55,484 bases of DNA from Roseibium limicola (GTDB taxonomy: Bacteria; Pseudomonadota; Alphaproteobacteria; Rhizobiales; Stappiaceae): NCBI RefSeq assembly GCF_017313085.1, contig NZ_JAFLNF010000012.1, positions 1-55,484 on the forward strand. Reading direction: 5' to 3'. Both the position numbers and the translations under genes were made by a program. The notes beneath the pieces are model-generated. The model had not been told where the DNA came from. It searched no databases and saw only the letters and a list, made by a program, of their open reading frames with translations. Within the stretch, counting starts at the first letter, position 1; every line of letters begins with the position of its first letter. Of this stretch, positions 7,506 through 14,668 are shown piece after piece.

Positions 7506-9023
7506 ATGTGTCGACTCTGCAATCCTAAAATGCCGGGGCTGACGTGCCTCGCACGGAGCGACTTTCTGCACGACAGCACCGGTTCCGATCAGGCGGCCAA
7601 TGCGGGGAGCTTCATCGCTTCCGGCAGCAATGCGGCTCAGGATTCCGCTGCCAGCACCCTGCCCGCAGGAATCGGTGATCCGGACCGCCGCATTCTCATA
7701 AAAGGGGGCGCCGTTCTCTCCATGGACGCCGCCGTTGGAAATTTTGCCGTCGGCGACGTGCTGATCGAAGGCGGTCGTATTGTCGAAGTTGCCTCCAAAA
7801 TCGAGACTGGCGATGCCGCCGTGATCAACGCCAGCGGCAAGATCGTCATGCCCGGCTTTGTCGACACCCACCATCATCAGTTCGAAACGGCGCTACGCAG
7901 TCAGCTGGCAAATGCCATCCTGATCAACGACGGTCGAGCCTCAGCCAGGTTGAACTACTATGAGGCGGTGCTGCAGCAGGCCTCGATGGTCTACCGCCCG
8001 GAAGACGTCTACATCAACGAGCTTTTCGGCTCTCTGTCTCAGCTGGATGCCGGCGTGACCACCGTGATGGATGTCAGCCAGATCCACCACTCCCCGGAAC
8101 ATTCGGATGCCGCCATAGAAGGCATGATGGATGCCGGACGTCGCTCGGTGTTCGGATATTTCGAGGGCTGGGGCGACCGGGCGCAATACCCGCAGGATGC
8201 CAAGCGCATCAAGCAGCAGTATTTCTCTTCCGACGACCAACTGATGACCATGGTCATGGGCGGCGAGATCTATCTGCCCGGGTATGAGACGGCCTGGAAG
8301 ATCGGTCGCGAGCTCGGACTTCCGATTGCGCTGCATGTGGTCGGTACCTTCGGCATGCAGGAGACCTTCGACACGCTCGGTGCCAGCGGGCAGTTCGGGC
8401 CAGACAATATCTTCATCCACATGACCGGCATGTCCGACAAGGGCTGGAAATACGCCGCCGATGCAGGCGCGCATGTGTCGCTCTCCGTTCCCATCGAAAT
8501 GCAGATGCGCCACGGCATGCCGCCGGTGCAAAAAGCCATCGATCTCGGGATGAGCACCTCCCTGTCTACGGACGTGGAGTGCACCATGACCGCCGATCCC
8601 TTTACCCAGATGCGGGGGCTGATCACGCTGCAGCGCATGCTTGCGAATGAAAAGGCGTTGGCAGGAGAGGACTATCCGGAGCTGATGACAACACTGGAAG
8701 CCATCCGCACGGCGACGATGGGCGGCGCGGAAGGGCTGAAGCTCGACAGCAAGATCGGTTCCCTTACGCCGGGCAAACAGGCGGACATTCTCCTGCTCAA
8801 TGCCGAGACGTTGAATGTTGCGCCACTCAACAATGTGCCGGGCGCCGTGGTCACGCTGATGGAGCGCAGCAATGTCGACACCGTTCTGGTGGCCGGCAAG
8901 GTCAAGAAATGGCGCGGTGAGCTGCTTGGTTTCGACCTGGGCCGCCTCACCACGGAACTTGCCGCCAGTCGCGATCACATCTTCGAGGCTGCCGGTCTGG
9001 AACGCGACCTCTTTGCAAACTGA
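7506..9023 (+). CDS. Amidohydrolase family protein with a cysteine-rich leader
   Basis: This 505-residue metal-dependent hydrolase belongs to the cytosine deaminase/chlorohydrolase branch. The first composite-domain strand ILIKGGAVLSMD (63-74) is followed by the metal motif in VDTHHH (H122-H124). Further histidines lie in ALHVVG and FIHMTG, and the expected aspartate in LSTDVECT. It likely hydrolyses or deaminates a cyclic or amide bond. The first 60 residues are unusual: C2, C5 and C14, then ARSDFL where a Tat leader would have SRRDFL, with no hydrophobic core. The ATG at 7506 has a GGGAGGAC ribosome site. It precedes the ring-cleavage genes, so it probably acts in the same pathway. Confidence 0.85.
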   Translation: MCRLCNPKMPGLTCLARSDFLHDSTGSDQAANAGSFIASGSNAAQDSAASTLPAGIGDPDRRILIKGGAVLSMDAAVGNFAVGDVLIEGGRIVEVASKIETGDAAVINASGKIVMPGFVDTHHHQFETALRSQLANAILINDGRASARLNYYEAVLQQASMVYRPEDVYINELFGSLSQLDAGVTTVMDVSQIHHSPEHSDAAIEGMMDAGRRSVFGYFEGWGDRAQYPQDAKRIKQQYFSSDDQLMTMVMGGEIYLPGYETAWKIGRELGLPIALHVVGTFGMQETFDTLGASGQFGPDNIFIHMTGMSDKGWKYAADAGAHVSLSVPIEMQMRHGMPPVQKAIDLGMSTSLSTDVECTMTADPFTQMRGLITLQRMLANEKALAGEDYPELMTTLEAIRTATMGGAEGLKLDSKIGSLTPGKQADILLLNAETLNVAPLNNVPGAVVTLMERSNVDTVLVAGKVKKWRGELLGFDLGRLTTELAASRDHIFEAAGLERDLFAN

Positions 9024-9106
9024 TTTTGGAACTGGCGCGGTCGGCAACGGCCGCGCCGCGTGACGTCTGGCGCTCGCGAGTGCCACTTTCGATAGGAGTT
9101 CAAACC

Positions 9107-9967
9107 TTGGCCCAGCTTGTCGCCACCCTGGCATCAACGCACCACCCGTTTTATCTGAAGGCCACGACCATGCCGCCGGAGCAGCAGATGCCGCAAGCAC
9201 CGGAGTGGAAACGCAAGGTGGAGGCGTATCGGGAAACCCTGTCCCGGACCAAGCCGGATATTCTGGTGATGATCGGCTCAGACCATTTCCATCAGATCTT
9301 CCTCGACAACTGCCCGCAGTTTCTGATCGGCAAGGCGGAACGCTATGACGCGACCTTCTACAATGAAGAGCGCGAATTCGGCATTCCGAAGTATGTTCTG
9401 GAAGGTGATGAAGACATGTCGCGGTTCATGCATCAGTCGCTGATGAACCAGAATTTCGATCTGGCCTTTTCAAATGAGCTGAAGATCGACCATTCGATCA
9501 TCTGCCCGATCATTACCGTGCGGCCGGAAAACGATCTGCCGGTCGTGCCGATCTACACCAACATCTTTGCCCCGCCCCTGCACACGCCGCGGCGCTTCTA
9601 TGATCTGGGCCGGGCTATCCGCAAAGCTATCGACGATTTTCCATCCGACAAGAGAGTCGCTGCCATCGGCACAGGCCATCTGTCACTGGAACTCGGCGGA
9701 CCACGCCAGTTCATGGAAACCGGGCCGGATCCCGTATTCGACCGTCAGGCCATCGAATGGCTCAAGGCCGGTGACATCGACGCCATTTTAGAAAATGTCA
9801 CCCACGAAACCATGGCCAGGAACGGCAACGCGACCCACGGCTTCCTGAACTTCATTCTGATGCTGGGCGTCGCCGGGGCCGAAGGCGCTGACTACGTCGA
9901 CAACCTCGACCTCTTTCACACCATGGAAGCCTATTTCACCTGGTATCCCAAGGAGCAGACGGCATGA
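9107..9967 (+). CDS. LigB-type extradiol ring-cleavage dioxygenase subunit
   Basis: This 286-residue protein belongs to the class III (LigB/DODA-type) extradiol dioxygenases, which open catechol-type rings with non-haem iron. Candidate iron ligands are H12 or H13 in STHHP and H60/H62 in GSDHFH. The motif GTGHLSLELGGPR (188-200) matches the family GTGG-S-H block, but the histidine is displaced to 191 and residue 194, where LigB has its catalytic His as I recall it, is Leu. The start is TTG at 9107 with TAGGAG nine bases upstream; the frame extends 27 codons further without support. It overlaps the LigA-like gene by four bases, so the two form one enzyme. Confidence 0.85.
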   Translation: MAQLVATLASTHHPFYLKATTMPPEQQMPQAPEWKRKVEAYRETLSRTKPDILVMIGSDHFHQIFLDNCPQFLIGKAERYDATFYNEEREFGIPKYVLEGDEDMSRFMHQSLMNQNFDLAFSNELKIDHSIICPIITVRPENDLPVVPIYTNIFAPPLHTPRRFYDLGRAIRKAIDDFPSDKRVAAIGTGHLSLELGGPRQFMETGPDPVFDRQAIEWLKAGDIDAILENVTHETMARNGNATHGFLNFILMLGVAGAEGADYVDNLDLFHTMEAYFTWYPKEQTA

Positions 9968-10335
9968 GCAAGTATTACGTCAACAAGTTCCTGTTCACGG
10001 TCGACCGTGACCCGGACTACCTGAAGCGCTACACTGAAGACCCGCGCAGCTTCGTGGTCACCTGGGAACAATCGATTGGGCCGAAGCTCATCGGCAATGA
10101 AGGCGAAGCCTCAACCGTGCACGGTTTCACGACTGCGGAACGCGATGCACTGATCAACCACGACTATGTAGCGCTGTTCGAGATGGGCGCGCATTTCTTC
10201 CTCAATCTGACGCTGTTCATCGGCATCTACGACGAACCATATCTGACCAAATCCGGCCCGCTCTCGTTCCAGCGTGAATTTGCCGCCAAGCTGCAGCATT
10301 GGCGCGACAAGGAATACCCGAGCGTCGAGACCTGA
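9964..10335 (+). CDS. LigA-type (alpha) subunit of the extradiol dioxygenase
   Basis: This 123-residue helical protein matches the small subunit of protocatechuate 4,5-dioxygenase-type enzymes, which caps the active site of the LigB subunit. Recognisable segments are the N-terminal NKFLFTVDRDPDYLKRY and ALINHDYVALFEMGAHFFL at about 59-77. It starts inside the stop of the LigB-like gene (ATGA), and a clear terminator follows 57 bases after its stop, so this is the end of the rightward operon. The presence of a separate alpha subunit favours a protocatechuate- or gallate-like acidic substrate over a simple catechol. Confidence 0.85.
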   Translation: MSKYYVNKFLFTVDRDPDYLKRYTEDPRSFVVTWEQSIGPKLIGNEGEASTVHGFTTAERDALINHDYVALFEMGAHFFLNLTLFIGIYDEPYLTKSGPLSFQREFAAKLQHWRDKEYPSVET

Positions 10336-10392
10336 TCCGTCAGACTGAGAGACCGGGCGCCGGTCAAAACGTCATCACCGTCGTCCGTTCAG

Positions 10393-10444
10393 GTCGACCC
10401 TTGCGACAGGTCCCCACCGACGCCGCAAGGGTCGACTTTTCTAT
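10393..10444 (+). terminator. Rho-independent terminator after the LigA-like gene
   Basis: A perfect 13-bp stem, GTCGACCCTTGCG (10393-10405) with CGCAAGGGTCGAC (10424-10436), is followed by TTTTCTATTT. It ends the rightward IclR/amidohydrolase/dioxygenase transcript. Confidence 0.9.
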
Positions 10445-10571
10445 TTCAGGATCGGTGCCAGTGCGACCGCGTCCGGCGCGACAGGGAACCTTTACGGCTT
10501 CGGTCTGTTGGAAAATCAAGTGTCGAGCTCGCAGAAGCTCAGCTCACAGCCGACAGATAAGGAGCCAAGCG

Positions 10572-11336
10572 ATGTCAACGAACGCTTCGGAAAAACGCGC
10601 CGTCCTCTATCGGATGGTTATGCCCGAGCATACGTGTCCCTACGGCCTGAAGTCTCAGGACCTGCTGCAGCGTCAAGGCTATGAGGTCGAGGACCATCAC
10701 CTGGAAACGCGGGAAGAAACCGATGCCTTCATGCAAAAGCATGGCGTCGAGACAACACCGCAGACATTCATCGATGGCCAGAGGGTCGGCGGCTACGACG
10801 ATCTCCGGGTGTTTTTCAAGCTAGACCCGCCACCCGAAGAGCAAAGCGATACGACCTATCAGCCAGTCATCGCTATCTTCTGTGTAGCGCTGCTGCTGGC
10901 TCTTGGGCTGTCTTGGCACCAGTATGAGAGCTTTTTCACCCTGCGTGCGGCCGAGTGGTTCATCTCCCTGTCCATGACCATTCTGGCCATCCAGAAGCTG
11001 CAGGACATCGAGAGTTTCTCGACGATGTTTCTCAACTACGATTTGTTGGCGCGCCAGTGGGTGCCTTACGGAAAAGTCTACCCCTTCGCCGAGGCCCTCG
11101 CCGGTATCCTGATGACGGCCGGCCTGTTCGTCTGGTCGTCCGCGCCAGTTGCCCTGTTCATCGGCATTATCGGAGCCGTCAGCGTGTTCAAGGCGGTCTA
11201 TATCGACAAGCGTGAACTCAAATGCGCCTGCGTCGGCGGAAGCTCCTCCGTGCCGCTCGGGTTCGTCTCCCTGACCGAAAGTCTGATGATGACGGCCATG
11301 GGCCTCTGGATGCCACTCAAGCACTTTGTGCTTTGA
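10572..11336 (+). CDS. Glutaredoxin domain fused to a MauE/DoxX-like membrane domain
   Basis: This 254-residue protein has an N-terminal glutaredoxin (1-85) with the active site CPYG (C22-G25), cis-proline loop TTPQTF (61-66) and GGYDD (73-77). A MauE-like four-helix membrane domain follows from about 97 to the end, with C218 and C220 in LKCACVGGSS. The site keeps only the first cysteine of the classical CPYC, so a monothiol mechanism is likely. It may pass reducing power or thiol exchange across the inner membrane. The ATG at 10572 has AAGGAG upstream; the longer open frame would run through a terminator. It appears to be a single-gene unit. Confidence 0.85.
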   Translation: MSTNASEKRAVLYRMVMPEHTCPYGLKSQDLLQRQGYEVEDHHLETREETDAFMQKHGVETTPQTFIDGQRVGGYDDLRVFFKLDPPPEEQSDTTYQPVIAIFCVALLLALGLSWHQYESFFTLRAAEWFISLSMTILAIQKLQDIESFSTMFLNYDLLARQWVPYGKVYPFAEALAGILMTAGLFVWSSAPVALFIGIIGAVSVFKAVYIDKRELKCACVGGSSSVPLGFVSLTESLMMTAMGLWMPLKHFVL

Positions 11337-11362
11337 GGCATGCTATCTTTGCCGCAATGGAC

Positions 11363-11866
11363 TTAGTCCGCGTTGCGAACCTGCTTCAGGCCGGCAAGAA
11401 ACGCGGCAACCACCTGCTCACGCGGCTGATCGATCGAGGCTTTCACGCAGAGCTCATCGGATGCCGGCGGTTCCAGGGTTGCCAACTGACTGTCCAGCAA
11501 GGCAACCGGCATGAAGTGTCCCGTGCGGTGCTTCATGCGTTCCCACAGGACCTCCCGCGTGCCTTCGAGAAACAGGAACGTGACCGGACGCCCGGCGTTT
11601 CGGGCAATGCGCTCGCGGTAGACCCGTTTCAGCGAAGAACAGGCAATCACCACCCTTTCATCGGTATCGAGCTTGCGCCCCACCTGATCAAGCCAGGGCT
11701 CGCGGTCACTGTCGTTCAGCGGTTCGCCACGGCTCATCTTTTCGATATTCGCCTCCGGGTGCAGGTCATCGCCATCGATGAAGCGTCCACCGATGGCATC
11801 GGCAAAGGCCTGACCAATTTCACTTTTGCCGCATCCGGAGACGCCCATCATCACATATGCGCTCAT
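11363..11866 (-). CDS. gntK: Gluconokinase
   Basis: This 167-residue cytoplasmic kinase phosphorylates D-gluconate to 6-phosphogluconate. The P-loop is GVSGCGKS (8-15), followed by DGDDLHP (31-37) and KMSRGEPLNDSDREPWL, which identify the small GntK family. The length is normal. The ATG at 11866 overlaps the stop of the upstream dehydrogenase by one base (TAATG), showing translational coupling. It converges with the glutaredoxin-MauE gene, with only 26 bases between them. Confidence 0.95.
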   Translation of the reverse strand: MSAYVMMGVSGCGKSEIGQAFADAIGGRFIDGDDLHPEANIEKMSRGEPLNDSDREPWLDQVGRKLDTDERVVIACSSLKRVYRERIARNAGRPVTFLFLEGTREVLWERMKHRTGHFMPVALLDSQLATLEPPASDELCVKASIDQPREQVVAAFLAGLKQVRNAD

Positions 11867-12633
11867 TACAGGGACACCGATATGCCACCGTCGACGAAGA
11901 CGGTGGTTCCATTGACGAAAGAAGAGGCCTGTGAGGAGAGGAAGATGCAGGTTCCCACCAGCTCCTCCACCTTGCCCCAGCGGCCGGCGGGTGTGCGTTT
12001 TGCCAGCCAGGAGCTGAACTCCGGATCCGCGACCAGTGCGGCATTCAACGGCGTGTCGAAATACCCCGGCGCCAGACCATTGCATTGAAGGCCATACTGC
12101 GCCCAGTCAGTCGCCATGCCCTTGGTCAGATTGGCAACAGCCCCCTTGGTGGCGGTATAAGGCGCAATGCCAGGGCGCGCCAAGGCCGTCTGAACCGAGC
12201 AGATGTTGACGATCTTACCCCGACCACGCGCGATCATGTGGCGGGCGAGCGCCTGTCCGACATGATAAACCGAGGCAATATTGGTCTGCAGCAGACGATC
12301 GAACGCATCGGCCGGGAATTCTTCCAACGGCGCTCGGTGCTGCATGCCGGCATTGTTGACCAGAATATCAATCGGACCGACGGTGGCCTCGAAGTCATCA
12401 ATGGCCAGCTTCACCGCTTCATGATCCGTCACATCGAACGTCAACTCATGAACGGTGAACCCTTCCTCCTTCAACGCAGCGCTCGCGGCCTGCAGCTTGG
12501 CGGCATCGCGACCGTTCAGCACGATCTCCGCACCGGCTCTGGCAAGGCCACCGGCAAGCGCGTAGCCGATGCCTTGCGACGAACCGGTCACCAGGGCCCG
12601 CTTTCCAGTCAGGTCGAACAGTGACAGGCTCAT
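11866..12633 (-). CDS. Gluconate 5-dehydrogenase (SDR family)
   Basis: This 255-residue short-chain dehydrogenase interconverts 5-ketogluconate and D-gluconate with NAD(P)H. The cofactor motif is TGSSQGIG (16-23), NNAG is at 93-96, and the catalytic Ser, Tyr and Lys are S146, Y159 and K163. The sequence pattern (NNAGMQHRAPLEEFP, ATKGAVANLTKGMATDWA) is that of Ga5DH/IdnO, and the coupled gluconokinase supports this. An AAGGA ribosome site precedes the ATG. A perfect inverted repeat lies 15 bases upstream of the start and is the likely operator for a gluconate-responsive repressor not in this window. Confidence 0.88.
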   Translation of the reverse strand: MSLSLFDLTGKRALVTGSSQGIGYALAGGLARAGAEIVLNGRDAAKLQAASAALKEEGFTVHELTFDVTDHEAVKLAIDDFEATVGPIDILVNNAGMQHRAPLEEFPADAFDRLLQTNIASVYHVGQALARHMIARGRGKIVNICSVQTALARPGIAPYTATKGAVANLTKGMATDWAQYGLQCNGLAPGYFDTPLNAALVADPEFSSWLAKRTPAGRWGKVEELVGTCIFLSSQASSFVNGTTVFVDGGISVSL

Positions 12634-12647
12634 CTGAATTCCTTCTC

Positions 12648-12670
12648 ATGAAACGAATGAACCGTTTCAT
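12648..12670. promoter_or_regulatory. Palindromic operator upstream of the gluconate operon
   Basis: ATGAAACG (12648-12655) and CGTTTCAT (12663-12670) are perfect 8-bp inverted arms around a 7-base spacer. The site is immediately before the gluconate 5-dehydrogenase ribosome site. The form suits a LacI- or GntR-type repressor; no such gene adjoins it. Confidence 0.6.
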
Positions 12671-12724
12671 ATCCTGAGCCGTTGCCCGCACGCAATATCA
12701 ACGCACAGGATTGCAGCGAACACA

Positions 12725-12758
12725 AAAAAGCCCGGCAGGTTTTCCCACCGGGCTTTTT
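12725..12758 (-). terminator. Terminator after the allophanate hydrolase gene
   Basis: AAAAAGCCCGG (12725-12735) pairs perfectly with CCGGGCTTTTT (12748-12758). The stem is symmetric and could work both ways. It lies 47 bases after the allophanate hydrolase stop and separates that operon from the gluconate operon. Confidence 0.9.
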
Positions 12759-12805
12759 GAGTTCCAGAGATCACCGGCAAAAGCTGACGACCGGCCTGTC
12801 GGCCT

Positions 12806-14629
12806 CTATTCTGCGGCGACCACAGGCGCCGCGGTGTTGGGACCTGCAATAAAGGTCCGCCAGCTGCCAAGATGGGTGATGTTGTCTGCCCCCGCAGTCC
12901 CGGAGCCTTCGCAGATGAACCCGGTGACAGCGCGACCATCGGACAGTGTGACCTTGCCCAGCCCAAGGGGCGCCGGGATGCCCGCCAGAAAGCTGCCGAC
13001 ATTTTCGGCGGGCATTGCCCAGACTTCCACCTCGATCTCGGCCCCTGACCCCTCTGCGCCGCGCACCAGGCCCGGCCGTTTCGGCGGACCACCGGCCAGT
13101 GCGTAGAGGGAATAGGCATCGCTGCTGCGAGCCGCCTCCAGGAAACGTGCACCACGGGATGTCAGCTCATGATTGAGAGCCATGCCGGACATATGCGCAC
13201 CGCAAACGGCGATGGCGAGTTCGCCGGGGGCTGCTCCCGGCAAACTCGTCACCGGCTCCGGCAAGGACCAACCGGTCGCGCCGAGAGTATGGGATCCAAG
13301 CTGCTCGAGTTTTCTGCCCAGCGCGGCCACGGCCCAGTCCTTGCCGGCGGCGGCAAGCAGGGTGACACTGCCGGGACGCCCGTCACTGCGCGGCGCCACG
13401 GGAACCGCCAAACCGCACATGTCGAGCAAATTGACGAAATTGGTGTAGGTGCCATTGCGAGAGTTCGGTCCGATCGGATCGGCTTCCAGATCCGCGACAG
13501 AATAGAAGGTCGGCATGGTCGGCACGCAGAGCATGTCGAGGCTGGCCAGAACCGGCTCGGTCTTTCGCGCCAGTTCCTTCAGCCGGTAAAAGCCACGGAA
13601 CGCATCGGTTGCCGACAACTTGAGCGCTGCACTGACAACCTTGACAGTCGTCGGATGAACCGCTTCCGGCTGGTCGCGCATGAGCTCTTCGATAACCGTA
13701 TGACGCTCTGCCACCCAGGCACCTTCATACAGCATATGCGCCACATCATAGAACGGCGTGAAGTCGACCTCGACGATCTCTGCGCCCTGCTGCTTCAGCA
13801 GGTCAACCGTGTCGTAGAAGGATCGCGCCTGAAGCTCGTCGCCAAAGAACTCGATGCTTCCGGTATCCGGAATGCCGATCTTCAGCTTGCCGGGCAGCGG
13901 AGGCAGCTCGGGCGCCGCAATATCGCGCGAATAGGCGTCGCCCGCATCGAAAGCGGCAGCGACCTGATAGGCCGAATAGGCATCATCGACGGTCAGGGCG
14001 AAAATGGAGATCGTATCAAGCGTGCGGCAGGCCGGAACGACGCCCGTTGCCGACAGCGCGCCCAGGGTCGGCTTCAACCCGACGATATTGTTCAAGGCGC
14101 CTGGCACACGACCGGAGCCCGCCGTATCCGTGCCGAGCGAAAAGCTGACAATGCCGTGCCCGACGGCAACGGCAGAACCAGACGACGAGCCACCGGGAAC
14201 CATCTTCGGATCAACCGAATTCTTCGGCGGCTGAAACGGCGAGCGCACGCCGACAAGTCCGGTGGCAAACTGGTCAAGATTGGTCTTTCCGATCAGCAGC
14301 GCGCCGGCATCTCTCAGGCGTTTGACCACAAAGGCATCTTCATCAGCGTGATATTCATAGGCCGGGCATCCCGCCGTTGTCGGCTTGCCCGCAGCATCGA
14401 TGTTGTCCTTGATGACAAACGGAATACCCCAAAGCGGCTTGTCCGGATCATACGCGCCCAGCGCCTTAGCCGCTTCCAGCACCTCAGTCTTGTCGAAAAG
14501 ATGGATGAAGATACCGGGATCCGCGACCACGTCGATGCGTCGGAAAACCTCTTCCACAATGGCCTCCGGGCATGTGCCCTGCTGGTAGGCGGCGTGAATG
14601 GAGGGAAGCGTGAAGGGCAATTCAAACAT
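12806..14629 (-). CDS. atzF: Allophanate hydrolase (AtzF-like)
   Basis: This 607-residue cytoplasmic amidase-signature enzyme hydrolyses allophanate to ammonia and carbon dioxide. The Ser-cisSer-Lys triad is visible as K74 in VIKDNID, S148 in GGSSSGS and S172 in TAGSG, with the 74/24-residue spacing I recall for AtzF. The C-terminal 150 residues (PGELAIAVCGAHMSGMALNHEL onward) are the extra domain specific to allophanate hydrolases. An AGGATACC site precedes the ATG. No urea carboxylase, biuret hydrolase or cyanuric acid hydrolase is nearby. The gene is the last of an operon with a peptide-type ABC importer, so the imported compound probably yields allophanate or a related amide. Confidence 0.92.
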   Translation of the reverse strand: MFELPFTLPSIHAAYQQGTCPEAIVEEVFRRIDVVADPGIFIHLFDKTEVLEAAKALGAYDPDKPLWGIPFVIKDNIDAAGKPTTAGCPAYEYHADEDAFVVKRLRDAGALLIGKTNLDQFATGLVGVRSPFQPPKNSVDPKMVPGGSSSGSAVAVGHGIVSFSLGTDTAGSGRVPGALNNIVGLKPTLGALSATGVVPACRTLDTISIFALTVDDAYSAYQVAAAFDAGDAYSRDIAAPELPPLPGKLKIGIPDTGSIEFFGDELQARSFYDTVDLLKQQGAEIVEVDFTPFYDVAHMLYEGAWVAERHTVIEELMRDQPEAVHPTTVKVVSAALKLSATDAFRGFYRLKELARKTEPVLASLDMLCVPTMPTFYSVADLEADPIGPNSRNGTYTNFVNLLDMCGLAVPVAPRSDGRPGSVTLLAAAGKDWAVAALGRKLEQLGSHTLGATGWSLPEPVTSLPGAAPGELAIAVCGAHMSGMALNHELTSRGARFLEAARSSDAYSLYALAGGPPKRPGLVRGAEGSGAEIEVEVWAMPAENVGSFLAGIPAPLGLGKVTLSDGRAVTGFICEGSGTAGADNITHLGSWRTFIAGPNTAAPVVAAE

Positions 14630-14668
14630 GGTATCCTCGAAATCTTCTTTTTGTCATTCCACATGTGG

